Positions 33,931 through 43,612 of a stretch of DNA of 64,000 nucleotides are shown in pieces. Numbering within the stretch: the stretch's first letter is position 1; each line of letters starts with the position of its first letter. Location of the stretch: the NCBI RefSeq assembly GCF_001953885.1, contig NZ_MQUS01000002.1, positions 124,001-188,000 of the forward strand, read 5' to 3'. Below the pieces are notes generated by a model. The model was not told where the DNA came from. It ran no database searches and was given only the letters and a program-made list of their open reading frames with translations. A program made the translations under genes and the position numbers. This DNA is from Streptomyces sp. IMTB 2501 (GTDB lineage Bacteria; Actinomycetota; Actinomycetes; Streptomycetales; Streptomycetaceae).

Positions 33931-34353
33931 TCACTCGAAGTCGCTGAAGTCGTCGTCCTCGTAGTAGTTGTTCACGACCACTTCCGGTTCGTCGTCGCTC
34001 ATCGCCTCGTTCAGGAGTGCGCCGCCGACGAGACCGGCCGCGCCTGCGCCGAGCAAGGCTCCGGTACCGAAGCGGCGTCCGCCCTGCTGCTGAGGGCCCG
34101 CGTTCTGAGTCGGATAACCCTGCTGAGGGCTCCCCGGCGCCTGTGGGTAGCCCTGCTGCGGGTAACCCGGCGCCTGCGGATAGCCGGCCTGCGGATAACC
34201 CTGCTGGGACGGGCTGTAGTAGGGCGGCGAGGTGGTCTGCACCCGCTGCGCGCAGCTGCCGCACACCTGCACGGGACGCGGCACGCCCCACTGGGGGGAC
34301 CAGGTCACGGTCGTGGTGCCGGGGCCGTGGCCGGAGTCGAAGAAGCACGTCAT
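33931..34353 (-). CDS. Pro/Gly/Gln-rich hypothetical protein with glycine-zipper segment
   Basis: 140 residues from ATG 34353, preceded by AGGGAG. The N-terminus (VQVCGSCAQRVQTTSPPYYS) has a Cys pair. Residues about 48-90 are a repeat of the type GYPQ(A/Q) with Pro, Gln and Gly. Then comes a glycine-rich hydrophobic helix (FGTGALLGAGAAGLVGGALL), and the end is very acidic (NNYYEDDDFSDFE). Such small low-complexity proteins occur in many Streptomyces, with no function known. The zipper could insert in or associate with membranes. It stands alone. Confidence 0.75.
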   Translation of the reverse strand: MTCFFDSGHGPGTTTVTWSPQWGVPRPVQVCGSCAQRVQTTSPPYYSPSQQGYPQAGYPQAPGYPQQGYPQAPGSPQQGYPTQNAGPQQQGGRRFGTGALLGAGAAGLVGGALLNEAMSDDEPEVVVNNYYEDDDFSDFE

Positions 34354-34839
34354 GGAAGATCTCCCTGTTGCTTGTAGTGGTGCGCTGAGCGGCAGCGTTC
34401 AGACATCGATGCGGGTGGACGTTCGTGTGATCCGCACGGGCAGCGCCGACGCGGTTTCCGATATCCGAAGTGGGCCAGTTGATCCTGACGGCGGAGTCGA
34501 AGGGGGTGGAGTCCGGCGCCTCGCCCAGAATCTCGACGCTGCAGCCGGGGGCGATGCCCGGCGTACCAGCCCAGAGTTCCGGCAGCGGACGGCGATGCCG
34601 TAGATGGACTGCCGAGAGGCGATCCGGGCAACCTCGCCATGCGGCCACGCCACCGTATGCAGATGCCCTTCACTGTCCGTCGGTGTTGGTCGTGCATAAG
34701 GGTCGCCTTCGCCTGTTCCTCGACATCGGCAACGCGCCACGGTTCTCATGAGCGCCACCCGGCTGCAACCAGTGAGAGGGGAAAGCGACCCCGATAGTTG
34801 CGCGGTCGCGCAATCAAGATTGCGTCAATGGACTGCGAC
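34354..34839. other. 486-bp region, possible decayed gene on the minus strand
   Basis: On the minus strand one frame reads VAWPHGEVARIASRQSIYGI and then another reads CSVEILGEAPDSTPFDSAVR and INWPTSDIGNRVGAARADHT. Together these look like parts of one frameshifted gene, but I cannot assign a family. Confidence 0.3.
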
Positions 34840-35110
34840 ATGGCGTTCCGGTCACCGAGCTCTCCCCTGGCCACGGCTCGGCACTCGGGGTAGGCCGTGC
34901 CGGTGTACTGGCGCTGGGCCCCAACAGCGCGGGTGCCCTTCTTCAGGTCGCCGGTCTCGTCGACGACCAGCACCGCGGCATCATCGTGAAGGCGCTCAAC
35001 GACGTATTCGCGTATGTCGTCGCGGACATCATCGGCAGCCCAGAGCCGGCCCCGACACCTACATGACTTTCCCGGCGTCGGCCAAGCACCGGCTGGCCGA
35101 TTGATCAATG
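34840..35110 (-). pseudogene. IS701-family transposase fragment
   Basis: [20 protein letters not shown] and [20 protein letters not shown], then [20 protein letters not shown], are the well-conserved N-terminal catalytic region of IS701 transposases (the DETGD motif holds the first catalytic Asp). Both ends are missing. Confidence 0.7.
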
Positions 35111-35311
35111 GCCACCCCGAAGGGGAGTCGGCCAAGGCATTCAGCAGCTTGTTCGCCCGCAGCCCCCACGTTCCAGGACCCGGCGATGTGGACACCGCCG
35201 GGTACGAGGCCTTCAGCGCTACCGCGGCGCCGTGGGGAAGCGGGAGGGAGCGGTCGTCCTCATCCATCCCGCTGACCGCGACCGGGGCACGGCCTGCTTC
35301 GCCCCAGGAAG

Positions 35312-35896
35312 TCACTGTTTGTCTGCCGTGGACCGGCAGTCGTTCCACAGGGCGGCGAGGTGGGCCGGGATCTGGGCGATGGCGGCACATCCCCGAGGAC
35401 CGGCGGGGAAACTGTCGCTGGCAACGTAGTGCCAACCGGCGCCCGGGCGATCGACGAAGTACTTCATCGCGGCTCCGTCATCCTGCAGGGCGACCTGCTC
35501 CGCCTCAGTGCTGCCGGGAGTGAGGTGGAAGCGGGTTCCCGCGTAGAGGACTCCGTCACAACTACCGTAGTAGAACGTGCCCTTGACCGGGGCAATGTGG
35601 GTGAGGGGCGGTTGAGCCCGTCTGCGGTAGGCCGCCGTGACGCTCGCCTTGACCGTGGGCGACACCGGCAGCGACCGGCAGCCGCCGGTCTTGGCCGAGG
35701 AGCCGGCAGCGGTGTGCCCGGCCGAAGTACCCGCTGTCGTGGACGCCGCGGCCGACGAAGAAGGCGTTTGCGTCGCGTTCGGAGTGCTGCTGTTCGCTGT
35801 GCCGCTGTTCTGCGTGCAGCTTGTGAGCAGGGCCGCTGCGGCAGCGGCCAACCCCAGAGTGGCACCGCGGTACAGGGAACGGTTCCGGCGTGTCAT
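35312..35896 (-). CDS. Putative lipoprotein
   Basis: 194 residues from ATG 35896. A basic start ([15 protein letters not shown]) is followed by a hydrophobic stretch and the lipobox LLTSC, so the Cys at about residue 27 should carry the lipid. A Ser/Thr/Ala-rich linker (residues 28-70) leads to a small domain with four Cys ([64 protein letters not shown]). No known family is evident. It would be attached to the outer face of the membrane. Confidence 0.75.
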   Translation of the reverse strand: MTRRNRSLYRGATLGLAAAAAALLTSCTQNSGTANSSTPNATQTPSSSAAASTTAGTSAGHTAAGSSAKTGGCRSLPVSPTVKASVTAAYRRRAQPPLTHIAPVKGTFYYGSCDGVLYAGTRFHLTPGSTEAEQVALQDDGAAMKYFVDRPGAGWHYVASDSFPAGPRGCAAIAQIPAHLAALWNDCRSTADKQ

Positions 35897-36131
35897 TTCA
35901 AACCAACCTCTCTTGATACATCCGTATAGGCCCCGAGATGGCCGTAACTCGGATGTGTTCTCCCGGTCTTGGGCATCAAGACGCTGCGCCATGCACCGCG
36001 GTTTCACCGCGTCCGTGTGAGTTCACCCGGTGATCTGGTCACCTCCGGGCGGGCCCACGATCGGCCACGAGTGCCAAGACGCGGCTGCTGGACCCGTCAG
36101 ACGTGGGCCGAGGACTGCGCAGATGACCCGA

Positions 36132-36412
36132 TGTACACCAACCCGAGCGTTTCCCACGACCGTTTCCCACTGCGTCCGCGCGGCCTGACGCTCTACACCA
36201 GACAAGTGGCGGTCCCGACGCGCGGGATCATCGTGCAACCTGACGTTCCCTCGGATGGGACGAGGAGGGAACTCATTCCGGCGTACATCGATCTGGCGGA
36301 ATCCGACGAGTGCGTGACGACCGTGGTCCGATATATGGAAGGCGGGATCTTCGAGCCGGCTCCGGTCGAGGACCTGTTGGCGTGCCTCCGGCGGGCCCTC
36401 TGGCGTGTCTGA
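36132..36412 (+). CDS. Hypothetical protein
   Basis: 93 residues from ATG 36132 (YTNPSVSHDRFPLRPRGLTL; GIIVQPDVPSDGTRRELIPA; LAESDECVTTVVRYMEGGIF). The sequence has a natural amino-acid composition and reasonable third-position bias. It has no recognised relatives. A longer in-frame start at 35969 is rejected because the added part looks non-coding. Confidence 0.4.
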
Positions 36413-36831
36413 CGGCACAATAGCGAGTACGGCGATCTCAATACCGATCGCTTACTGCGGTCGGACTGAGTACAGGACCTTGTTCCGGCGAATCGAACCA
36501 GGCGTTCCCGCCCGTCTCGGCCACCAGCAACGCATCACAAGATCGCGTTACGAGCTCTCAGGGAATCTTGGTCGAATTGGATTCTGCGGGAACCAGCCGT
36601 CGCGGGTGACTGTGCGGGGTTTATCGGCTACTTTCAGTTGTCCTCGGTCGGGTCCTCATCCGCATGCTGCGATAGGCTGGAGCAAAAGTTTCTGTGCCCG
36701 CCGGTCCCTCGCGGCTCAGCCGCCCTGTACGGCGCGGCATGGCGGTCAATACCTGCTCGGTCAGCGGGAAATCCAACAGTGCCAGGGGGCAGTTGCTTCC
36801 CGTAGGTCCGTTCTCCCGTAGGTGGGTTTTC
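36413..36831. other. 419-bp region upstream of the molybdenum hydroxylase operon
   Basis: No supported gene. The first about 250 bases are clearly richer in A and T than the rest of the window. It is expected to contain the promoter of the operon at 36832, but no certain motif was found. Confidence 0.4.
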
Positions 36832-37659
36832 ATGGACCTGAACACCATCACCGAAGTAATCCGGCGGCCGTCCGAGCTGCCAGGCACGGACTGGCACGAG
36901 GGCGACGCCTGGCTCGCAGGCGGAACATGGCTCTATTCCACGGAGCAGCCGGACCTGCGACGGCTGATCGACCTGACGGCGTTGCGTTGGGATCCGCTTG
37001 TCCCGACGGACGAGGGCCTGGAGATCAGCGCCACATGCACCATTCGCGAGCTGTACGCCTTCCCGTGTCCGGAGCGCTGGACCGCCGGAATTCTCTTCCG
37101 GAAAAGCTGTGAGGCATTCCTGTCCTCGTTCAAGGTCTGGAGCGCGGCGACCGTCGGCGGAAACATCTGTATGTCCTTGCCCGCCGGCCCGATGATCACG
37201 ATGACGGTCGCACTGGAGGCTCAGTACGAACTATGGGCGCCCGATGGCTCCGTGCGCTTCGTCGACGCCCTCGATTTCGTCACGGGCGACCATCGCAACG
37301 TCCTCGCCCCCGGGGAGATCCTTCGGCGCGTCACCATTCCGGAGCACGCGCTGCGCAAACGCACCGCGCACCGGCGCTTCACGCTGACCCGGCTCGGCCG
37401 TTCGACGGTGTTCCTCGTCGGCACGCAACGGCCGGGAGCGAGTGACCTGTTGCTCACCGTCACCGCCGGCACCACGCGGCCGGTCCGCATCGCCTTCGAC
37501 TCCCTGCCCGATGCCCGAACCCTGCGGCAGAGCATCGACGCCATCCCGGCCGACGTCTGGTTCGCCGATCCCAACGGGACCCCTGACCACCGTCGGCATC
37601 TGACACGGCACTTCGCCGAAGAGATCTGCCGCGAACTCACGGCTGGGGACCTGGCATGA
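36832..37659 (+). CDS. Molybdenum hydroxylase, FAD-binding subunit
   Basis: 275 residues from ATG 36832. It has both halves of the medium subunit of xanthine-dehydrogenase-type enzymes. The FAD-binding domain has WLAGGTWLYSTEQPDLRRLI and SAATVGGNICMSLPAGPMI. The C-terminal domain (about residues 175-270) has RRFTLTRLGRSTVFLVG. It passes electrons from the iron-sulfur clusters to the final acceptor. The stop overlaps the ATG of the next gene (ATGA), so the subunits are translated together. Confidence 0.9.
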   Translation: MDLNTITEVIRRPSELPGTDWHEGDAWLAGGTWLYSTEQPDLRRLIDLTALRWDPLVPTDEGLEISATCTIRELYAFPCPERWTAGILFRKSCEAFLSSFKVWSAATVGGNICMSLPAGPMITMTVALEAQYELWAPDGSVRFVDALDFVTGDHRNVLAPGEILRRVTIPEHALRKRTAHRRFTLTRLGRSTVFLVGTQRPGASDLLLTVTAGTTRPVRIAFDSLPDARTLRQSIDAIPADVWFADPNGTPDHRRHLTRHFAEEICRELTAGDLA

Positions 37660-40373
37660 GCTACATCGTGAACGGCAAGGCATTCGACCGTGAGCCGGCC
37701 CCCGGCCAGTGCCTGCGCACCTTCCTGCGCGAACTCGGCCACTTCGGCGTCAAGAAGGGGTGCGACGCGGGCGACTGCGGCGCCTGCACGGTGTGGCTGG
37801 ACGGCGCACCGGTACACAGTTGCATCACGCCCGCGTTCCGCGCGGACGGCCGTGAGGTGACCACGATCGAGGGCCTCGGACGGCCCGGCGCCCCGCATCC
37901 CATGCAGCGGCAGTTCGAGGACGCCCCGGGGTTCCAGTGCGGTTTCTGCACCGCAGGGATGATCATGACGTCGGCGACCTTCACCGAGGACCAGAAGGCG
38001 GATCTGCCACGGGCGTTGAAGGGCAACCTCTGCCGCTGCACCGGCTACCGGGCGATCGAGGACGCCGTGAAGGGCGTCAGCGCGGTGGAGGCGGCGGCAC
38101 CGGGCAAGGCCGTCGGGGCGAGCGTCGGCGCGCCCGCGGGCCACGATGTGGTGACGGGTCACGCCGAGTTCACCATGGACACGCGGATCGACGGCATGCT
38201 GCACCTCAAGGTGCTGCACTCACCCCACGCGCACGCCCGGATCCTCTCGATCGACAAGAGCGCCGCACTCGCGGTGCCCGGCGTGCACCGGGTCTACACC
38301 TGGGAAGACGTACCCCGCAGACGCTTCACCACGGCTATCCACACCGACCACCTGGTCGACCCGGACGACACCTACGTCCTCGACGACACGGTCCGCTTCG
38401 CCGGACAGCGCGTCGCCGCGGTCCTGGCCGACACGGTCGGCGCGGCCGAGGAGGGCTGCCGGCGTCTCGCGGTCGAGTACGAGGTGCTGCCGGCGGTGTT
38501 CGACCCCGAGGCGGCGATGGCCGACGGCGCACCCCAGCTGCACGGTTCCGACGATCCGTTCGTCCGTGACCCCGTCCACAACATCCTTGTCGAACTCCAC
38601 TCGCACATCGGTGACGTCGACGAGGGATTCGCCGCCGCCGATGTGATCCATGAAGGCACATACATCTCACCGCGGGTGCAGCATGTGCATCTGGAGACCC
38701 ACGGTTCGATCGCCTGGCTGGAGGACGGCCGGTTGAACGTCCGCACCAGTTCGCAGTCACCGTCGATCGCGAAGGTCAAACTGGAGTACCTGTTCGCGCT
38801 GCGCCCGGACCAGGTGAGGGTGTTCTGCAAGCGCGTGGGCGGCGGATTCGGCGGCAAGCAGGAGGTGATCGCGGAGGACCTGGTCGCGCTTGCCACCCTG
38901 GACACCGGGCGGCCCACCTGCCTCGAGTACACCCGCGAGGAGGAGTTCACCACGGCCTCGCCGCGGCATCCGATGACCCTGACGGTCAAGCTCGGCGCGA
39001 AGGCGGACGGAACGCTCACCGCCTTCCAGGTACGCAACGTGTCGAACACGGGCGCCTACGGCAATCACGGCGGCGAAACGGTGCACGCGGGCGGGGCCGC
39101 CGTCATGATCTACCGTTGCCCCAACAAGAAGTACGACGCCTACTCCGTCTACACGAACACCGTGCCGAGCGGGGCACTGCGCGGCTACGGCATGACACAG
39201 CCGGCGTTCGCCGTGGAGTCGGCGATGGACGAACTGGCCCGCGCCCTGCACATCGACCCCCTGGAACTGCGCCGACGCAACATCGTGCGGCCGGGTGAGC
39301 CCCTGGTCGCCATGCACGACGGGCCCGACGACGTGATCTTCACCGAGGACGGACTCGCCAAGTGCATCGACCTGGTGGGCGACGCCCTGGCCCGTACGGC
39401 CGACCGGCCGCCCCCCGGCCTCCAGTGGCTCGTCGGAGCCGGCGTGGCGAGTTCCCTGCACGAGACCGCGCCCCCGACGGAACACCTCTCCGAGGCCTGG
39501 GTCACGCTGGGCGACGATCTCATCTACGAACTGGCCGTCGGGACCCCCGAGTTCGGGGAGGGAACCTCCACGGCCCATGTCCAGATCGCAGCCAACCAGC
39601 TGGGCACGACACCGTCGCGGATCCGTCTGGTGCAGTCCGACACCGACCGCACGGGATTCGACACCGGTGCCTTCGCGAGTGCGGGCCTCTTCGTGGCGGG
39701 CAACGCGGTCCTGCGGGCGGCCAATGCAGTGCGCGACCGCATCCTGCAGTTCGCCGCGGCGCACACGGGCATCCATGTCGTGATGTGCACGATGGACGAC
39801 GACGGGGTCGTCTGCGGGGACCGGCGGGTGTCGCTGGCCGAACTTGTCGCGCTGGCCCGGGCACGTGGAATCCGCTTCACCGCCGCACGCAAGGCATACG
39901 GTTCACCGCGGAGCGTCACCTCCAACACTCAGGGGTTCCGGGTCGCCGTGCACCGTGTGACGGGTGAGATACGGATCCTGTACAGCGTGCAGGCGGCGGA
40001 CGTCGGAGTGATCATCAACCCGGCGCAGGTCCGGGGACAGGTGGAGGGCGGCGTCGCCCAGGGAATCGGCTTCGCGCTGACCGAGAACCATCACGTCGAC
40101 GACAACGGCGTCATGGTCAACCCGAACCTCCGGAACTACCGGATCCCCACCTACGCCGACATCCCTCGTACCGAGGTGCTCCTGGTGGGCTCGGCGGATT
40201 CGGTGGGGCCCATGCGGGCCAAGGGGATGGCCGAGTGCTGTATCAACCCGGTGGCCCCGGCGCTCGCGAACGCGGTGTACGACGCCACGGGCGTCCGTTA
40301 CCGTGCGCTGCCGCTGACTCCGGAACGCATTTACGGGCGACTCCCCGCGGAGCAGTCGGTGTCGACAGGTTGA
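37656..40373 (+). CDS. Molybdenum hydroxylase, fused 2Fe-2S and molybdopterin subunits
   Basis: 905 residues. Residues 1-150 are the small iron-sulfur subunit, with the plant-type cluster at VKKGCDAGDCGACTVWLDG and the second cluster at FQCGFCTAGM plus GNLCRCTG. From about 165 the large molybdopterin-cytosine-dinucleotide subunit follows (TGHAEFTMDTRIDGMLHLKV; KRVGGGFGGKQEVIAEDL; SGALRGYGMTQPAF). Near the end is AKGMAECCINP, where the Glu is the expected catalytic base. The motif is unusual because most relatives have GEP or GEI there. The fusion of these two parts with a separate FAD gene is an uncommon layout. The substrate is probably an N-heterocycle or aldehyde but is not known. Confidence 0.9.
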   Translation: MSYIVNGKAFDREPAPGQCLRTFLRELGHFGVKKGCDAGDCGACTVWLDGAPVHSCITPAFRADGREVTTIEGLGRPGAPHPMQRQFEDAPGFQCGFCTAGMIMTSATFTEDQKADLPRALKGNLCRCTGYRAIEDAVKGVSAVEAAAPGKAVGASVGAPAGHDVVTGHAEFTMDTRIDGMLHLKVLHSPHAHARILSIDKSAALAVPGVHRVYTWEDVPRRRFTTAIHTDHLVDPDDTYVLDDTVRFAGQRVAAVLADTVGAAEEGCRRLAVEYEVLPAVFDPEAAMADGAPQLHGSDDPFVRDPVHNILVELHSHIGDVDEGFAAADVIHEGTYISPRVQHVHLETHGSIAWLEDGRLNVRTSSQSPSIAKVKLEYLFALRPDQVRVFCKRVGGGFGGKQEVIAEDLVALATLDTGRPTCLEYTREEEFTTASPRHPMTLTVKLGAKADGTLTAFQVRNVSNTGAYGNHGGETVHAGGAAVMIYRCPNKKYDAYSVYTNTVPSGALRGYGMTQPAFAVESAMDELARALHIDPLELRRRNIVRPGEPLVAMHDGPDDVIFTEDGLAKCIDLVGDALARTADRPPPGLQWLVGAGVASSLHETAPPTEHLSEAWVTLGDDLIYELAVGTPEFGEGTSTAHVQIAANQLGTTPSRIRLVQSDTDRTGFDTGAFASAGLFVAGNAVLRAANAVRDRILQFAAAHTGIHVVMCTMDDDGVVCGDRRVSLAELVALARARGIRFTAARKAYGSPRSVTSNTQGFRVAVHRVTGEIRILYSVQAADVGVIINPAQVRGQVEGGVAQGIGFALTENHHVDDNGVMVNPNLRNYRIPTYADIPRTEVLLVGSADSVGPMRAKGMAECCINPVAPALANAVYDATGVRYRALPLTPERIYGRLPAEQSVSTG

Positions 40374-40379
40374 GTCACC

Positions 40380-41354
40380 ATGAACACCGGAAAGAACGTA
40401 GCCGCCGCGGCGACGGCGATCATCGGCCAGAAGGTCCTGCCCGGGATGGAGCGGGAGTTCGAGTCGTGGCAGGAGGACCTCAACGCCGCGGCCGCCTACT
40501 ACCCCGGCTTCCTCGGCGCCGAGATCTCACCGCCGACACCGCTGCAACCCGACTGGGTCGTCGTGTACCGGTTCGACTCGGTGGCGCATCTGCAGGCGTG
40601 GATCAACAGCGCGACCAGGCAGACGTATCTCGACGTCGGCGCCAAGTACTTCGACGGTCCGGCGACCCAGCAGGTGGTCAGCAGCGGCACCCAGTCACTG
40701 GATCCGCTGGTCACCGTGGTGGTCACCCACCGCGTCCCCCCGAACCAGGTCGACGACTTCCTCGCCTGGCAGCACCACATGGTCCAGGAGGAGAGCAAGT
40801 TCGACGGTTTTCGCGGGACGGAGCTCTTCCGCCCCATCGAGGGGCTCCAGGAGGAATGGACCACGCTGTACCGCTACGACAGCGCCGAACACCTCGACGC
40901 CTGGCTGACGTCGCCCCAACGACAGGAGATCCTGGCCGAGGGCGAGAAGTTCAGCGACTTCAAACTGCGTACCATCGACAACTCGTTCGGCAGCTGGTTC
41001 GCGTTCGAAGGCAACGGCAAAGAGGCACCGCCGCCGCCCTCAGAGACCAGGACCTCCCTCGCCATCTGGGTCGGCCTGTACCCGACGGTCGTGCTGCTGA
41101 CGCTCGCCCTGTCCCCACTGCACATGCGGCTCTGGATCGGCCTGCTCGTGGGCAACCTGCTGTCGAGTTTCCTCATGAGCTTCCTGACCATGCCCTACTA
41201 CGTGAACCCGCTGCTCGGACGATGGCTGCGGCCTCCGCCGGAGGAACCGGCGGCAAGAACCAACCTCCGTGGCCTCGGCATTGTCGCGGCGGCGATGGCC
41301 TTCTGGGCTGTTGTCTTCTACCTCGTCACGGTCCGGTTCTGGACACTGCCCTGA
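40380..41354 (+). CDS. Two-domain antibiotic-biosynthesis-monooxygenase (ABM) protein with C-terminal membrane part
   Basis: 324 residues. Two ABM modules are in tandem, about residues 10-100 (IIGQKVLPGMEREFESWQED) and 108-205 (VVVTHRVPPNQVDDFLAWQH). Each ends in a matching YRFDSVAHLQAWI or YRYDSAEHLDAWL segment. Three hydrophobic helices follow (TSLAIWVGLYPTVVLLTLAL; LWIGLLVGNLLSSFLMSFLT; LGIVAAAMAFWAVVFYLVTV). It starts seven bases after the hydroxylase stop, so it belongs to the operon and may hold or process the product at the membrane. Similar proteins are called ABM-domain transmembrane proteins, and their activity is unproven. Confidence 0.85.
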   Translation: MNTGKNVAAAATAIIGQKVLPGMEREFESWQEDLNAAAAYYPGFLGAEISPPTPLQPDWVVVYRFDSVAHLQAWINSATRQTYLDVGAKYFDGPATQQVVSSGTQSLDPLVTVVVTHRVPPNQVDDFLAWQHHMVQEESKFDGFRGTELFRPIEGLQEEWTTLYRYDSAEHLDAWLTSPQRQEILAEGEKFSDFKLRTIDNSFGSWFAFEGNGKEAPPPPSETRTSLAIWVGLYPTVVLLTLALSPLHMRLWIGLLVGNLLSSFLMSFLTMPYYVNPLLGRWLRPPPEEPAARTNLRGLGIVAAAMAFWAVVFYLVTVRFWTLP

Positions 41355-41589
41355 CGGGCGACCGCACGGGCAGTCGTCGTCCTGGTTTCGTCGACGAGGC
41401 CGGACCGGCTACGCGTGCGATGACGGAGCGATGCGTCAATGATGCCTGTGCATCGGGAAGTTGACCACAGCCTGTGAGCTCGATTGGCCTCTGGACCGCC
41501 ACTCGCTCGCTGCCTGGATCTTCTGGCGTGGGGCGGTCCGGGCGAGAGCCGTGGCCGATGTTGTCAGACCTGGCTGGCATCCTCCGGGT

Positions 41590-42045
41590 ATGGAGATGAC
41601 ACTGCAACTGGTGATCGACTGTGCTGACCCGCAGAGGCTGGCGATGTTCTGGGCCGAGGCTCTGGGGTATGTTCCCGAGCCTCCGCCGGGCGGGCACTCC
41701 ACGTGGCGGGAGTATTGGGCGGGCATGGGGGTGCCCGAGGAGGAGTTGCCCGCCGGTGCCGGGGAGTCGCCGGAGTCGATCATCGATCCTGCGGGTCAGG
41801 GGCCGCGGGTGTGGTTCCAGCAGGTCCCCGAGCCGAAGGTCACCAAGAACAGGGTGCACTTCGACTTGAAGGTGGGCGGAGGGCGTGAGGTCCTGTTGGC
41901 GGTACGCGCTCAGCGGGTCACCGCCATGGTGGAACAGCTGACCAAGGCCGGCGCCACCGTGCTGCGGATCACGGACGAGCCGGACATGGAGCACTACTCC
42001 GTCGTTCTGCAGGACCCCGAGGGAAACGAATTCTGCGTCGTTTAG
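41590..42045 (+). CDS. VOC family protein (glyoxalase-like)
   Basis: 151 residues from ATG 41590. The typical opening MTLQLVIDCADPQRLAMFWA and the closing VLQDPEGNEFCVV of the glyoxalase-like VOC_6 type are present. RVWFQQVPEPKVTKNRVHFD is the middle strand region. It is usual in actinomycetes as a stand-alone gene, with no known substrate. Confidence 0.88.
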   Translation: MEMTLQLVIDCADPQRLAMFWAEALGYVPEPPPGGHSTWREYWAGMGVPEEELPAGAGESPESIIDPAGQGPRVWFQQVPEPKVTKNRVHFDLKVGGGREVLLAVRAQRVTAMVEQLTKAGATVLRITDEPDMEHYSVVLQDPEGNEFCVV

Positions 42046-42309
42046 GGCCCCGTCGCCTCGTAGCGGACGGCGAGTTTGTGACAGCGGGTCGCCACGGACA
42101 CCGAGAACAGAGGAACGATCCCCCCAAAGAGCGAGGTGGGCCCGGGATGCCGGCTTGGCACGCGCCGGTCCAGTCGCCTGACCTGTTCGGAAAGTGCCGG
42201 GAGACGGGGCCAGTTTGTGCCCTGGTGACCTGTGCCGGGTGACGCGCACGCTGGTGGCTGGCCATGTTGCGTTCGCAGTGTGGGGCTGACGTGCCGGGGG
42301 TGGGTTCTG

Positions 42310-43467
42310 ATGCCGGAAGAGTCGAAGGCCGGCGAGCAGTTGCCGGGGAGCGGGGCGCGGCTGTTTCGCCTGCCCCCGGTCGCGGTGTTCTGGGAAGCCG
42401 ATCCAGCACCCGGCATTCCGGAGTTCGGCGTCGAGGTGCGCGCGATGTCCGCACGCCTGGCGTCGGCACTCGTCGAGGTCGCGGTCTACCACGGTACGGT
42501 CGCGCGCGATGAAGGTCTGGGGGAGGCCGTGGGCGCCGCGGGTTCGCTGGCGCGGCGCCTTTCCGCGACTGTCGGTGCACCCGACGGGGACCGATTGGCG
42601 GCGGCGTCGCCCGTGGAGGAGTACTTCCGTACGCGCACGGCCGTCTTGTCGGCACCCCAGGCCGCGTTGCAGGCGGTACTTGTCATTCACCGCGGTTTGA
42701 TCGACCTGCGCACCGCGCCGTTGGCCGGCAGCGATCTGGACTGCGAGCTGGCCGCGATGAGGCAGGCACTGGTGGATCTGGTCGGTTGCACGAGTGCATC
42801 CGCCGAGGAATTGGTGCATGGTGACGCGCAGTCACAGCATGCCAGTCCGACGAGTGCGCCGCAGGAGATGTGGCTGGCGCGGTGGATCATCGGTCACCAC
42901 ATTCACGCACTGTTCAACGTCTGTGCGACAAGTGCCCTCAAGGATGCCCTGTCCCATCTGCGTGCCGGAACGGTACGCGAAGCGGTGGACCGGCTACGAC
43001 GTGCGGTGGTCTATGTGCGGGGGGTGCCTGCGTCCCGGGCACATGCCGCTGCGATGCCCGCCGACTTCTACCGCCACATCGTGCGTCCCACCATGACGCC
43101 ACCGATCGTGTCACTGCCCTTGAGCGGCCGTATGCATACGGGCTTCCAGACCTTTCGCGAATCGCTGGAAGAACTGCTGCTCGTGCTCCCGGAGTCGGTG
43201 GACGAGTTGGCCCGGCGCGAACCCGAACTCGCCTTCGTCAGGGAGGAACTGCTCGAAGCCGACCTGATAGAGGCCGAACGCCACGTATGTCTGGCCGAAT
43301 CCGCCGTGGCCGGAGCACGGTCGCTGATCCAAGCGCCCCGGAGCGGCGAGAACGCGGTCGCCATGCTCCGGTTGATGCGCCACAAACGTGCCGCGCGTTA
43401 CGCACCGTTCGTTCGTTTCGGCGACGACGTCGCGGCAGCCTCCCACAAAGGCGCGACCAACTCGTGA
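42310..43467 (+). CDS. Conserved hypothetical helical protein
   Basis: The start is ATG 42310, giving 385 residues, almost all helical, without membrane spans or signal. Conserved-looking stretches are LARWIIGHHIHALFNVCATS with two adjacent His, DFYRHIVRPTMTPPIVSLPL, and FQTFRESLEELLLVLPESVD. The combination of His-rich helices and a central Arg-Pro motif reminds one of the indoleamine-dioxygenase/PrnB heme fold, but this is a weak impression and not an assignment. It is not tightly linked to its neighbours. Confidence 0.6.
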   Translation: MPEESKAGEQLPGSGARLFRLPPVAVFWEADPAPGIPEFGVEVRAMSARLASALVEVAVYHGTVARDEGLGEAVGAAGSLARRLSATVGAPDGDRLAAASPVEEYFRTRTAVLSAPQAALQAVLVIHRGLIDLRTAPLAGSDLDCELAAMRQALVDLVGCTSASAEELVHGDAQSQHASPTSAPQEMWLARWIIGHHIHALFNVCATSALKDALSHLRAGTVREAVDRLRRAVVYVRGVPASRAHAAAMPADFYRHIVRPTMTPPIVSLPLSGRMHTGFQTFRESLEELLLVLPESVDELARREPELAFVREELLEADLIEAERHVCLAESAVAGARSLIQAPRSGENAVAMLRLMRHKRAARYAPFVRFGDDVAAASHKGATNS

Positions 43468-43612
43468 GCACGACACCTGGAGTCCCACCCCCATGGCCAC
43501 CAGGGCTTGCGCGGTGAGCTGGTCCTCCCTCCTCCAGCAACTGGACACATGGTTGTGAGTTGCGGCAGAACTGGCGCAAGTCGTCGTCGGGCGGATGTGC
43601 GAGGATCCCTGG

